This document shows positions 1 through 7,928 of a stretch of DNA of 64,000 bases, one piece after another. Location of the stretch: contig DASXUY010000031.1 of NCBI GenBank assembly GCA_036504535.1, positions 62,001-126,000 of the forward strand, given 5' to 3'. Origin of the DNA: JARLGU01 sp036504535 (GTDB lineage Bacteria > Armatimonadota > Armatimonadia > Armatimonadales > Capsulimonadaceae). The notes beneath the pieces were generated by a model. The model was not told the origin of the DNA. It made no database searches and worked only from the letters and a program-made list of their open reading frames with translations. The translations under genes and the position numbers were made by a program. How positions within the stretch are numbered: the first letter of the stretch is position 1; every line of letters starts with the position of its first letter.

Positions 1-2
1 AG

Positions 3-1286
3 CAGCTGTACCATACGCCATTCGACGCGTATGGTGTCTTCGTCAAAGCCATCGCCCCATCCCCCAAGCGCGGCGTGCTGACGGCCGAATATGGTTCAGG
101 CGTGACGCTGAGCACATGGCCCGACATCGAAACTGTGCCGCATTCGACGGCGGTGACACCAGTACCCGCGCCCGTCGTCGCGACAAGCAAAGCGAAAAAG
201 CCGAGCAAAGCGCCTGCGCCGATCTATCCCGATCACCCAACGCCAGCTTTGGCCGTCATTTCGCCTCAGATCAGGGCTGTCGCCGTTCCAAAATCTCCGA
301 ATGGCCCGGTCAGCGCTCCCGGTTACTTCCTCGGCGAGGACTGGATGACCCAGGGCAACTGGATCGGTCGCTACGGCCTCGATTTTGTCGAGTTCTGTGC
401 TCAGGATGGCCGCACCGACCTCGAGCTTACGACCACACCGGGCTACTCGGTCGTGCCGCAGCTTGGCAACAGCACTCATCCTGGCGAGGATGTGTCCCAC
501 TGGCTTGTCTGGGACAGCAGCGGCGATCCGCGCGTGCTCCACGACCCTTCGACGGGTGTACGACGCCAGGGCGAATGGAACGACCATGGCGAGCGCTATA
601 ACATGGTCTACGATGGCCCCGATCTTTGGCTCAAAGTGGCAGTTCCCGAAGGTGTGCACCGAATGAGCATGTATTTCATGAACAAGGACGGCCATACGCG
701 TGTCACTCGCTTCCGCGACTACATCATCGAGCTTCGCCAGTTTGTCGCCAACGTCCCGGTAGCAGCCACCTACGGCAACGATAATGCGCTGCCCATTATC
801 GCTCAAACCAGGGTCAAGGACTTCTGGCCCGGCGTCTACGAAAGCTTTGTTGTGACTGGCCCCAGCCAGTACTATGTCAAGCTGGAGCGCAACTACAGCC
901 TGAACACGATCCTGCAGGGCGTCTTCTTTGACAGGCTAGACATCACCCGCGATGCCTGGACTCCGTCGTGGCTGTACGGCGTTCCATTGACACCGCCACC
1001 AGCATCGGTCAAAAAGCCTGTCGCCCTAAAGGTGTCTCCAGCGGCTGTTGAAGCCATGAAGCTTTGGGCGCAGCTCGACGGACTCTACGGGAGCAGTCAG
1101 ACCGGTGCAATGCAGCGCCCCTACCGCATCCAGCTTCTTCGCGTCGCAACGCAAGGCGGCGCTCCTGCCACCGTCCTTGCCGCGTGGCGTCGCCAGCTCG
1201 GCTTATGGGCGGACGCCGATTGGGCCGAATACAACGATTTCATTGTCCGGGAACGGGCTGCAATACCAGTAAAGCCGAAACCTTGA
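3..1286 (+). CDS. Exported-type protein of unknown function, 5' end outside window
   Basis: The reading frame is open from the first bases of the window, so the start lies upstream and only the C-terminal ~427 residues are seen. A Pro/Ala/Lys-rich linker (roughly visible residues 45-85) separates an N-terminal part from a second part that begins YFLGEDWMTQGNWIGRYG. That motif, followed by aromatic-rich beta-type sequence (VYDGPDLWLKVAVPEG), resembles carbohydrate-binding or jelly-roll modules found in large secreted proteins of Armatimonadota and Planctomycetes; this is from memory. No catalytic motif is recognisable. The stop is at 1284-1286, and the following glycosyltransferase begins shortly after, so the two may be co-transcribed. 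The function is unknown. Confidence 0.7.
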   Translation, partial: QLYHTPFDAYGVFVKAIAPSPKRGVLTAEYGSGVTLSTWPDIETVPHSTAVTPVPAPVVATSKAKKPSKAPAPIYPDHPTPALAVISPQIRAVAVPKSPNGPVSAPGYFLGEDWMTQGNWIGRYGLDFVEFCAQDGRTDLELTTTPGYSVVPQLGNSTHPGEDVSHWLVWDSSGDPRVLHDPSTGVRRQGEWNDHGERYNMVYDGPDLWLKVAVPEGVHRMSMYFMNKDGHTRVTRFRDYIIELRQFVANVPVAATYGNDNALPIIAQTRVKDFWPGVYESFVVTGPSQYYVKLERNYSLNTILQGVFFDRLDITRDAWTPSWLYGVPLTPPPASVKKPVALKVSPAAVEAMKLWAQLDGLYGSSQTGAMQRPYRIQLLRVATQGGAPATVLAAWRRQLGLWADADWAEYNDFIVRERAAIPVKPKP

Positions 1287-1396
1287 ACACCTTGCCGCGA
1301 CCAGACAACTCAACCGGAACCGGTGGACGGCTAAGCTCGTGCGTCGAGACGCTGGATCAGCCTACGAAAGCGGTGGTGCCACCATCGACCTCGGCT

Positions 1397-2941
1397 ATGC
1401 CTGTGTCCACGCAATGCGACTCAACATGGAACGCCAGGACCGTTTTAACCTGCATGGTATCCATCGCGACCGTCCTGCTTACCATTCGCTATGTGGTTTG
1501 GCGGTGCGCGATCAATAACTGGCACGATTGGCTTCTTTCGGTGCCCCTCCTCCTCGCGGAGCTTTTCACGGCGTTCCATATTTTGGGTTACCAATACACC
1601 ATCTGGCCACGCCGATGCCTGCCGCTTGAGCCAACAGGCGACGTCGGCAACCTGCCGGTTTACGTGTTCATCCCTACAGTCAACGAAGGCGCTATCGTCC
1701 TTGAGCCTACCATTCGTGGTGCGCTAGCCTCTCGGGCGCGGTTCATTCAGTCGTATCCGAATGCTCACGTCGATATCGTCGTTTGCAACGACGGCTTTGT
1801 CGCAGGAGCCGCCGATTGGGCAGAAACTGCGGCGCTTGCGGCCAGCCTTGGCGTCCGGTGCATCACTCGCCAGATTGGCGGCGGGGCGAAGGCGGGCAAT
1901 ATCGAGAACGCTCGCCGCGACCTCGGCGCATTTGGCGACTGCATAATCGTTGTGCTCGACGCGGACCAGATTCCTCGACCTGAGTTCTTGCTGCGTACCG
2001 TCACACCGTTCGCGGATCCGTCGATCGGCTGGGTGCAGACGCGGCAGTACTACCGGAACTGCGAAACGCGCATTTCGCGCTGGGCCGAGCATCAAGCGTC
2101 GTTGTTCTACGACTTCGTGTGTCCTGGCAAAGAGGCCGTAAACGCGAGCTTTATCTGCGGTACGAATGTAGCGATCCGCGCCAACGTCCTGGACGATATC
2201 GGCGGCTTCCCAACCGACAGCATCACCGAAGACTTCGCGGCATCGATACGCACGCACCACACCTGGCGCAGCGTTTACATTCGCGATGTGCTTGCCGAGG
2301 GTCTCGGCCCGATGGACCTCACAGCGTACTTCGTTCAGCAGTCACGATGGGCGCGCGGCACCCTCGGGGTGTTTCTTAGCGACTGGCGCAGAATCTTGCT
2401 GCCGGGTCGCGGCGGGCTTGAGCTCCAGCAGCAGATTCAGTACCTGCTTTCCGGTACGCACTACCTCTGCGGGCTGCGAGACCTCGTGTTCCTGTGCGCC
2501 GCCGTCTTCTGCCTCGTCGCCAGCCGCTCCCCTATCGTGCCGGTCACAATCTGGGACATCGCGAGCTACCTGCTGCCGTATATTCTGGCCACGCAGCTAC
2601 TGATCGTGCTCCAGTCCGGCCCACGCCGGGTCCTATCGTCGATGTTCATCAGCTACAGCAGCTTCCCCACCCTCGTCTGGAGCGCCCTCGAAGCTGTCGC
2701 TAACCGCCGAGTCCGGTTCATGGTGACGCCTAAGACCGCATCGAAGACCACGGATGTCCCCGCAATCATCCCGCACATTGTGATCGTCGCCGTCTGTGTC
2801 GGTGCCCTCGCCTACTCGTTCGTGAACGGGGTCGCCTTTACCGCCACCAAGATCGTGCCGGAGCTCTGGGTGCTCTACGCCCTCGTGATGATTATGCCGA
2901 CATTCGGCCTCGCGAAACTCACGACGGGTCCGGCGGAATAG
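1397..2941 (+). CDS. Cellulose-synthase-like family 2 glycosyltransferase (membrane, processive type)
   Basis: This is a predicted inner-membrane GT2 enzyme that would polymerise a beta-linked polysaccharide from a nucleotide sugar and extrude it. All four processive-GT2 elements are present: a first Asp in VVCNDG, the DxD in VVLDADQ (about residue 187 from the chosen start), TED in SITEDFAASI (about 276) and QxxRW in QQSRWARG (about 313). AKAGNIENA matches the conserved K-AGN segment. One hydrophobic helix lies near the N-terminus and several follow QxxRW, as in BcsA. There is no PilZ domain, so c-di-GMP control through the usual BcsA module is not expected. The frame stays open back to 1064 inside the previous gene; I chose ATG 1397, but GTG 1373/1376 or TTG 1283/1292 are possible. 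No bcsB or other biosynthetic partner is visible. Confidence 0.85.
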   Translation: MPVSTQCDSTWNARTVLTCMVSIATVLLTIRYVVWRCAINNWHDWLLSVPLLLAELFTAFHILGYQYTIWPRRCLPLEPTGDVGNLPVYVFIPTVNEGAIVLEPTIRGALASRARFIQSYPNAHVDIVVCNDGFVAGAADWAETAALAASLGVRCITRQIGGGAKAGNIENARRDLGAFGDCIIVVLDADQIPRPEFLLRTVTPFADPSIGWVQTRQYYRNCETRISRWAEHQASLFYDFVCPGKEAVNASFICGTNVAIRANVLDDIGGFPTDSITEDFAASIRTHHTWRSVYIRDVLAEGLGPMDLTAYFVQQSRWARGTLGVFLSDWRRILLPGRGGLELQQQIQYLLSGTHYLCGLRDLVFLCAAVFCLVASRSPIVPVTIWDIASYLLPYILATQLLIVLQSGPRRVLSSMFISYSSFPTLVWSALEAVANRRVRFMVTPKTASKTTDVPAIIPHIVIVAVCVGALAYSFVNGVAFTATKIVPELWVLYALVMIMPTFGLAKLTTGPAE

Positions 2942-2957
2942 CGCAAAGGTGCAATTA

Positions 2958-3020
2958 GGAACCTCTCCTTCCCACGCGTCGCGCGGGCCCCTTCCTCTCC
3001 TAAAGGAAAGGAAAAGAGTT
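2958..3020 (+). repeat. Dispersed palindromic repeat, family B, copy 1
   Basis: The sequence reads AACCTCTCCTTCCC, a GC-rich centre, GGGCCCCTTCCTCTCCT, then AAGGAAAGGAAAAGAGTT. A diverged copy lies on the other strand at 35914-35972 with the same order of blocks (ACCTATCCCTCCC, GCAAGCGGGCCCCTCCC, AAGGCAAGGGGAAGAGGGTT). This looks like a small non-autonomous interspersed repeat; no coding capacity is evident. Confidence 0.5.
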
Positions 3021-3072
3021 AGTGGCGCGGCCTAAGCGTGGATGCCTATAAATTCAGCTGGTGCCGTTCGGT

Positions 3073-3220
3073 TTGCGCAAAGCAAAAAACGCAACGCGAT
3101 TCATTTTTTTGCGCAACGAAATTTCGACATGCTTACCGCAGATGAAAAGAAGCGAAAACCATCGATTATCGACTTTGTTATTTTGCGCAAAACGGTAGTT
3201 TGAGTTACAGTTTTGCGCAA
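3073..3220. promoter_or_regulatory. Cluster of four TTGCGCAA palindromes (operator-like)
   Basis: Perfect copies of the 8-bp palindrome TTGCGCAA lie at 3073-3080, 3109-3116, 3183-3190 and 3213-3220, each preceded by a T tract (TTT to TTTTTTT) and three of the four followed by an ACG or CG. The start-to-start spacings are 36, 74 and 30 bp. Repeated symmetric sites of this kind are typical of binding by a dimeric regulator. No adjacent gene start is evident on either strand, so the target is unknown. Confidence 0.5.
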
Positions 3221-3631
3221 CGTTGCGATTAGGTCTGCATGGCTGCCCTCATTCCCGTAACCAAGATTCTACGTTTGTTTCAAGGCTGCGCTTGAAATGA
3301 ATGGCCGCTTTGCGGCAGCGATTACCACTGAATGAATTCAGTGGCTAGCGAGTTTCTGATTGTCCCTACCGGGACGTCGGAGCGGCTAGGGCCGCAGTTA
3401 CCCCCAAGCTCGCACGGCTCGCTTACCCCCAGAATCTGGGGATTATGATGTCCGACCACCGTTGTCCGGAAACTTGTGCGCAGCGGGTTCGGGCCGGATT
3501 CGCATCGCCGCTTGGCTGTCGGCTGTCGCCCGGTCGCAACTCGGGGCGGCTTGGGCCGCGTTGATAGCTGCGCCGGAGTGCGCGGCGGCAATGCCAACGA
3601 CAACATGTTATCGTTCAGAATTTTGCAAGAG

Positions 3632-3679
3632 CCTAGTATCCTATAAATAGAACACATGTTCTATTTATAGGATACTAGG
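3632..3679. repeat. 48-bp palindrome with LexA-box-like core
   Basis: Two perfect 23-bp inverted arms (CCTAGTATCCTATAAATAGA plus ACA, and its complement) are separated by 2 bp (CA). The centre reads GAACACATGTTC (3650-3661), which fits the Gram-positive type LexA consensus GAACRNRYGTTC. TATAAAT-like -10 elements occur in both arms. It may be an operator with symmetric promoters or a cruciform-forming element; nothing adjacent identifies its role. Confidence 0.5.
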
Positions 3680-3864
3680 TGTTTGTTATTTTGTCAAGAA
3701 CACTCGGATGATTTTTCCGAAGATACCAAGAAATGTCAGGGCATTGCCATAAATATTGCAGGGTTGGTTCTGCCATGTGCGAGGAGGAGTCAAACCATCA
3801 CACTTGGGGTTCAGGCTGGCAAAACGAATAACAGTGTTGCTTGTTCAGCCGATATCTTAAGGGC

Positions 3865-3914
3865 AACACAGCCCGCCTCCCCAACCGATAGCTCGGCGGG
3901 TGGCGGGCTGTGTT
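3865..3914 (-). terminator. Hairpin just downstream of the secretin gene
   Basis: A perfect 13-bp stem is formed by AACACAGCCCGCC (3865-3877) and its complement (3902-3914) around a 24-nt loop. It starts 18 bp after the secretin stop on the minus strand, at the end of the long secretion operon. No clear U tract follows, so it is either a weak terminator or an mRNA 3'-end stabiliser. Confidence 0.55.
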
Positions 3915-3932
3915 CGTCACTAAACTACGGCG

Positions 3933-6698
3933 CTACGGCGTCGCTTGTGCGGGCGCTACAGGCGCTGCAGGAGCCGCAGTCGCTGGCGCTGTCGCGTCGG
4001 GAGTGGCCGTCGCCGGTGGGGCTGCAGGGGGCGCGGGTGTTGGCGGCGGTGTTGGCGCGGGCGTGACTGGAGCTGGCGCGGCAGGCGGTGTTGGCGTGAT
4101 CGGGACGATGGTCGGGTTGGCGACGGGCGGGCTCGTCACTGTCACGGTCGGGAGTGGGACCACGATGGGCGTCGACGGCGGCGCGCTGCCACCCACTGGC
4201 TTCGCTGGGGTCGGTGGAGCGGCGACGGGAGCCGGAATGGCCGCTGGCGCTAGAGTTGGCGACGTTGCGGACGAGATTGTCTCCTGTACAGGCTTGGTTT
4301 CCACCGGCCCGCTTGGCGTTGTCGCGGCTGCGGCGCCTGCTTGCGGGATCATCTGCTGTGTTGTGCGTCCCAATTGGCTTTCGGTCAGTTCCCGCAGCCG
4401 CTTTGCCTCTTCCGGTGATCGGACGACGTGCGGCGTCATAAAGACGAGCAGTTCGGTCTTGTTGTTATCCTTGCTGCTGGACCGGAATAGATGCCCCAGG
4501 ATCGGCAAGTCGCCAAGGATAGGCACCTTGTTCTTGGTGGTCGTCACCGTGTTGTTGATGATGCCGCCCAGAACGATGGTTTCGCCGTCCTTCACGCTGG
4601 CCGTAGTCTGGGCCTCACGCTGATTGACGATAGGCGCGTTGAACGTCGTGTAGCCCACAAAATCGTTCGCGGTCTGGGATACGTCCATAGTCACGTAGCC
4701 GTTCGATGTGATACGCGGCGTGACGGTCAAGACGATACCTACGTCGAGGTAGCTGTAGTTGTAGAGCGTGGTGCCATTCGTATCGGTCGTCTGACTGGTC
4801 ACGTAGGGCAAGCTCTGACTGATATTGATCTGAGCTGGTGCATTATTGGTCGTGAAGATACGCGGCGTGCTGAGCACGTTGAACTGCTTGTCGGTATGCA
4901 CCGCCTGCAAGAACGCCGAGTACTGGCCAGCGTTGATGGTGTATCGCAGTCCCTGCGGCTGCGAGGCATCAGACTGTAGGCCGAAAGACGATGAGCCGCT
5001 GAAGCTGCCGTTGTGTGTTCCGAAGAGGCTCGCAGCTCGCTGGGTCCACTCGACGCCCATCTTGTCGGTCTTGTCGAGGCTGGCTTCGACGACCAGGGTC
5101 TCGATCATGACCTGTTCGGGCACCTGGTCCATCTCCTGCAGGATCTTCTCGACCAGCGCCCTGTCTTCGGGCGGCGCGACGCAGATAATGCTGTTCGTGT
5201 CGATATTAGGCACGAGGAGCACCTGACCAGTGAGGTTGCGGATATTGACTACCTTGCCGGTGGTCGCATCGAAGCCAGTCGTCGCTGCCGTTGTGGTGCT
5301 CGATGTAGCGCCCTGGTTCTGGTTGTTGCGGCCGTTGGCCGTGGTTGTCGACAGGGTCGCCGGTCGGCCCGATGTGGCGCTGCTGGCTGTGCTCGAGACT
5401 GATGTGGCACCGGAAAGCGAGCCGCCGGTGGGCCCGTTGGATGTGCGGTTGCCGAACGATTGGTTAAGCAGGTTGGCGACAACATCCGCTCGAGCGTTCT
5501 TCATCATATACACCCACGTGGTGCTTTGGAAGGTCGGCGCTTTGTCGAGCTGGGCGATCACTTGAGCAATTCTGTCGAGGATGTCCAGCGTGCTGGTGAC
5601 GACGAGCGAGTTCGACTTCGTGTCGATTGCTACCGCTCCCGCCGATGTGGATGTTGTCGCCTGGCCCCCAAAGAACGGGTTGCGCGGCTGGCTTGTCGTG
5701 GTACGCGCAGCCGATGCCGCTCGACCTAGCGGAATAGTGTTGGTGAGAATGTTCTGAACCACGCCCTGCAGATCGCTTGCGAGCACGTATTGCAGCTTGA
5801 ACACACGGGAGTTTTGAGGCTGGTCTGCGGTACGATCGATCTTGTCGATGATATCGGCAATTTGATCCTGCTCACGACTTGGAGCGTTAACGATAAGCGC
5901 ATTGCTGTAGTCATCCGCCGATGCCTTCACAACGGGTGTATTGTTGCCGCGATTGTTGCCGGTATTGCCGCCCAAGCCTGCCGCCGCAGCAAGGGCCGCG
6001 AGGTTGTTCGTGCCGCCGGGACCAAACCCGCCTGCTCCTGGCGCTCCTGGCGCACCACCAGCGTTACCGCCTCGTCCCCCACGACCGCCCGCCGCTTGGC
6101 CGCCCTGCAAAAGCGATGTCAGGTCGAATCCGCTGTTCGCGCCGGAGTTGGCGTAAAGATCATTGATGACTTTGGCAAGCGCGGTCGCGCTGGCGTACTT
6201 GAGTTGATAGATCTTGACCTCGGTTGTCCGCGTGGCGCCCCGCCCACCTCCGGTCATTCCCTGCATGATAGCGCTCATGTTGCCCGGAAAGCCTGAGTTG
6301 GCTGCCTGTTTCGTCTGAATGACAAGGAAATTACCCTTCTTGGCAAGCTCGTAGTTCTTCATGCCAAGAACGACATTGAACATGTCGAACGCGTCCTTCA
6401 GCGACTGCTGCGTTGGGCTCTGCAACGTAAGGCCGCCCGTCAGTCCGGGGTCCTTGACGATGGCGATGCCGCTCGCCTGGCTCAGCAAGTGCGTGATAGC
6501 ATCTACTGTCGCGTTCCGGAAGTCGAGCTTGACCTTCGTCTTGGGGTTCAGCTTGAACTGTTCCCATGCTGGCACCGTCGGCGCCGCAGGCGTGGTCGAA
6601 GCCCCACCGCTTAAGCTCGAAAAATCGAACTGTGCGCTCGCGGAAGAGGTGGCAAATGCCAGGGCTGTGAAAACTGTAAATATTCGCAATGACTTCAT
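3933..6698 (-). CDS. gspD: Type II secretion system secretin (GspD/PilQ family)
   Basis: This is the outer-membrane pore of a type II secretion (or pilus-like) system. The 921 residues begin with a signal peptide (MKSLRIFTVFTALAFATSSA). An N0/STN-like domain (about 45-125) is followed by N-domain repeats (KIYQLKYASATALAKVINDL; VFKLQYVLASDLQGVVQNIL; VYMMKNARADVVANLLNQSF) with Gly/Asn-rich and Ser/Thr-rich inserts between them. The secretin core (about 560-790) carries the family signature VPILGDLPILGHLF and ends in TELLVFMTPHVVRSPEEAKR. The last ~130 residues are a Pro/Ala/Thr-rich tail, unusually long and without a recognisable pilotin-binding domain. It is the last gene of the operon, 41 bp after the GspC-like gene, and is followed by a hairpin. 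Confidence 0.95.
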   Translation of the reverse strand: MKSLRIFTVFTALAFATSSASAQFDFSSLSGGASTTPAAPTVPAWEQFKLNPKTKVKLDFRNATVDAITHLLSQASGIAIVKDPGLTGGLTLQSPTQQSLKDAFDMFNVVLGMKNYELAKKGNFLVIQTKQAANSGFPGNMSAIMQGMTGGGRGATRTTEVKIYQLKYASATALAKVINDLYANSGANSGFDLTSLLQGGQAAGGRGGRGGNAGGAPGAPGAGGFGPGGTNNLAALAAAAGLGGNTGNNRGNNTPVVKASADDYSNALIVNAPSREQDQIADIIDKIDRTADQPQNSRVFKLQYVLASDLQGVVQNILTNTIPLGRAASAARTTTSQPRNPFFGGQATTSTSAGAVAIDTKSNSLVVTSTLDILDRIAQVIAQLDKAPTFQSTTWVYMMKNARADVVANLLNQSFGNRTSNGPTGGSLSGATSVSSTASSATSGRPATLSTTTANGRNNQNQGATSSTTTAATTGFDATTGKVVNIRNLTGQVLLVPNIDTNSIICVAPPEDRALVEKILQEMDQVPEQVMIETLVVEASLDKTDKMGVEWTQRAASLFGTHNGSFSGSSSFGLQSDASQPQGLRYTINAGQYSAFLQAVHTDKQFNVLSTPRIFTTNNAPAQINISQSLPYVTSQTTDTNGTTLYNYSYLDVGIVLTVTPRITSNGYVTMDVSQTANDFVGYTTFNAPIVNQREAQTTASVKDGETIVLGGIINNTVTTTKNKVPILGDLPILGHLFRSSSKDNNKTELLVFMTPHVVRSPEEAKRLRELTESQLGRTTQQMIPQAGAAAATTPSGPVETKPVQETISSATSPTLAPAAIPAPVAAPPTPAKPVGGSAPPSTPIVVPLPTVTVTSPPVANPTIVPITPTPPAAPAPVTPAPTPPPTPAPPAAPPATATPDATAPATAAPAAPVAPAQATP

Positions 6699-6739
6699 TG
6701 TTCGTTCGAGCTTTCTGTAGACCGTCGTGCTCGGTCTCG

Positions 6740-7384
6740 CTATTGTGCGCTGCCTGCGCTGCGCCGCCTTGAGCGCTGACTAAAACCGGTCGGCATGGGA
6801 GGAAGCGGTGTTATTGCCGATAAACTTGGCACTGCCGGATTTGCGGAGCCATCCGCAATAGAACCTGTCGTGTCGGACGATTTCCCGGACTTTTCGTCTG
6901 GCGCTGGTGCGAAAGTGATCTGGGTCTGCTGCCCGAGAGCATTTTCAAGACCGACGTTGGCTGCGTCGATAGAGATAACCTTCAGGCCGTTCCACGTGTC
7001 GCCCAGCTTGAGGAAAACGCTTTGGTTAAGGCTGACGTTCTCGATCACCGCGCTCATCGCGCCATTTATTTCATTGACACCGGTCAGCACCCAACCGCTC
7101 CGTCCAGTAGGCAAGAGCATGGCCGCTGGTACCTGACCGCTTAACGCGTTCGGGTTCACCGGGACAACGCCTGCGACGAACGGGTCTCGCGCGCCTCCCT
7201 TGTAGCGTGGGAAGTGGGCATTGCGGTCTTCATCGGTGATGCCGTTCGCATCGGCGTGCGATGTGGTGGTCACCTTGATCTTCTTTTTGACTGGCGGTGC
7301 GTCAGGCTGCGTCAAGAAGACAACAGCGCCAGCGACGACGGCGAATAGCGTGGTATAGACGATTGGCCGGCTTACTTTAGGCAT
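6740..7384 (-). CDS. GspC/PilP-like inner-membrane to secretin linker protein
   Basis: The predicted single-pass protein has 214 residues: a TM helix near the N-terminus (PIVYTTLFAVVAGAVVFL), a periplasmic linker and a small beta domain (SGWVLTGVNEINGAMSAVIE to QQTQITFAP) with the HR/PilP pattern, including GDTWNGLKVISID. It would connect the inner-membrane platform to the secretin encoded just downstream. ATG at 7384 overlaps the preceding gene's stop (ATGCCTAA); an upstream in-frame start at 7426 would overlap far more. The assignment rests on size, topology, position beside the secretin gene and this domain, since GspC/PilP sequences diverge strongly. Confidence 0.7.
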   Translation of the reverse strand: MPKVSRPIVYTTLFAVVAGAVVFLTQPDAPPVKKKIKVTTTSHADANGITDEDRNAHFPRYKGGARDPFVAGVVPVNPNALSGQVPAAMLLPTGRSGWVLTGVNEINGAMSAVIENVSLNQSVFLKLGDTWNGLKVISIDAANVGLENALGQQTQITFAPAPDEKSGKSSDTTGSIADGSANPAVPSLSAITPLPPMPTGFSQRSRRRSAGSAQ

Positions 7385-7928
7385 GGTCGCCTCCGTTCGG
7401 TTCGAGTAGCGGGTCGCTTGCCACATAGGCCGATAGGCCGAGCGTCACGGTCACCTCGGTGCCCGCGTCCTGCGACGACGACACCTGCACCGACCGCAGG
7501 ACGACGCGGCTGCCTGGAGCATCGAGGCTCGCCATGATACCGTGAACGCCGCTGTAGGAGCCGGTCACCTGCACAATGAACGGGAACTCGGTGACGCCTG
7601 CGAGAGGCTGTGCTCGCTGCGGGCGGAACGCGCCGAGCTTGACGCCCTTCTCGTTGGCCCTATTGGAGAGCAACGATAGAACCGATGCGCTTACCGTGTC
7701 GGCGTCGCCCGACCAGATTCGCGGCGCGATTCGCTCACGGAACGTGTGCTGCGACGCTTTCGCCGACGCGATTCGCTTCGTGTAGTCTCGCAGCGATTTG
7801 TAGTTCGGCTTTATTGGCTTCGGTGTCGGCACGAGCAACATGAATGCCAGCGTGGCCGCCATGATGATGATAGACAGCAGGATAATCGTGCTGGGCAGGA
7901 TTTCGTCTTTGTTCTTAAAGTTGATCAT
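7377..7928 (-). CDS. PilO/GspM-like assembly platform protein
   Basis: The protein has 183 residues with one N-terminal TM helix (TIILLSIIIMAATLAFMLLV), a short coiled region and a C-terminal ferredoxin-like beta-alpha domain (FPFIVQVTGSYSGVHGIMAS, then SRVVLRSVQVSSS and VTVTLGLSAYV), as in PilO/GspM. Its start overlaps the stop of the upstream PilM-PilN-type gene by 4 bp (ATGA), which suggests translational coupling. It would form the inner-membrane alignment complex with the GspL-like protein. Sequence conservation in this family is low, so topology and gene order carry most of the weight. Confidence 0.75.
   Translation of the reverse strand: MINFKNKDEILPSTIILLSIIIMAATLAFMLLVPTPKPIKPNYKSLRDYTKRIASAKASQHTFRERIAPRIWSGDADTVSASVLSLLSNRANEKGVKLGAFRPQRAQPLAGVTEFPFIVQVTGSYSGVHGIMASLDAPGSRVVLRSVQVSSSQDAGTEVTVTLGLSAYVASDPLLEPNGGDHA

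Larger units (their letters stand above)
2942..3932. other. 990-bp convergent intergenic region without a convincing gene
   Basis: The region lies between the 3' ends of the glycosyltransferase (+) and the secretin (-). It holds a dispersed repeat (2958-3020), four TTGCGCAA palindromes (3073-3220), small hairpins around 3366-3445 (for example CCCCCAGAATCTGGGG), a 48-bp palindrome (3632-3679) and the hairpin downstream of the secretin. Short open frames (for example 3462-3650 and 3683-4066 on +) have no recognisable protein features or ribosome binding site. Concentrated operator-like sites without a downstream gene suggest either an unannotated small RNA or a relic promoter. Confidence 0.6.

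Noticed and set aside
3322..4066. Small ORFs in the 3.3-4.1 kb gap (111, 62 and 127 codons)
   Set aside because: No plausible ribosome binding site, domain or coding bias; they overlap hairpins, the 48-bp palindrome or the secretin 3' end.
3910..4623. Long Gly/Ala/Val-rich open frame on the plus strand opposite the secretin
   Set aside because: It is a shadow of the Pro/Ala/Thr-rich secretin tail on the other strand; the composition is explained by codon complementarity and no ribosome binding site or domain is seen.
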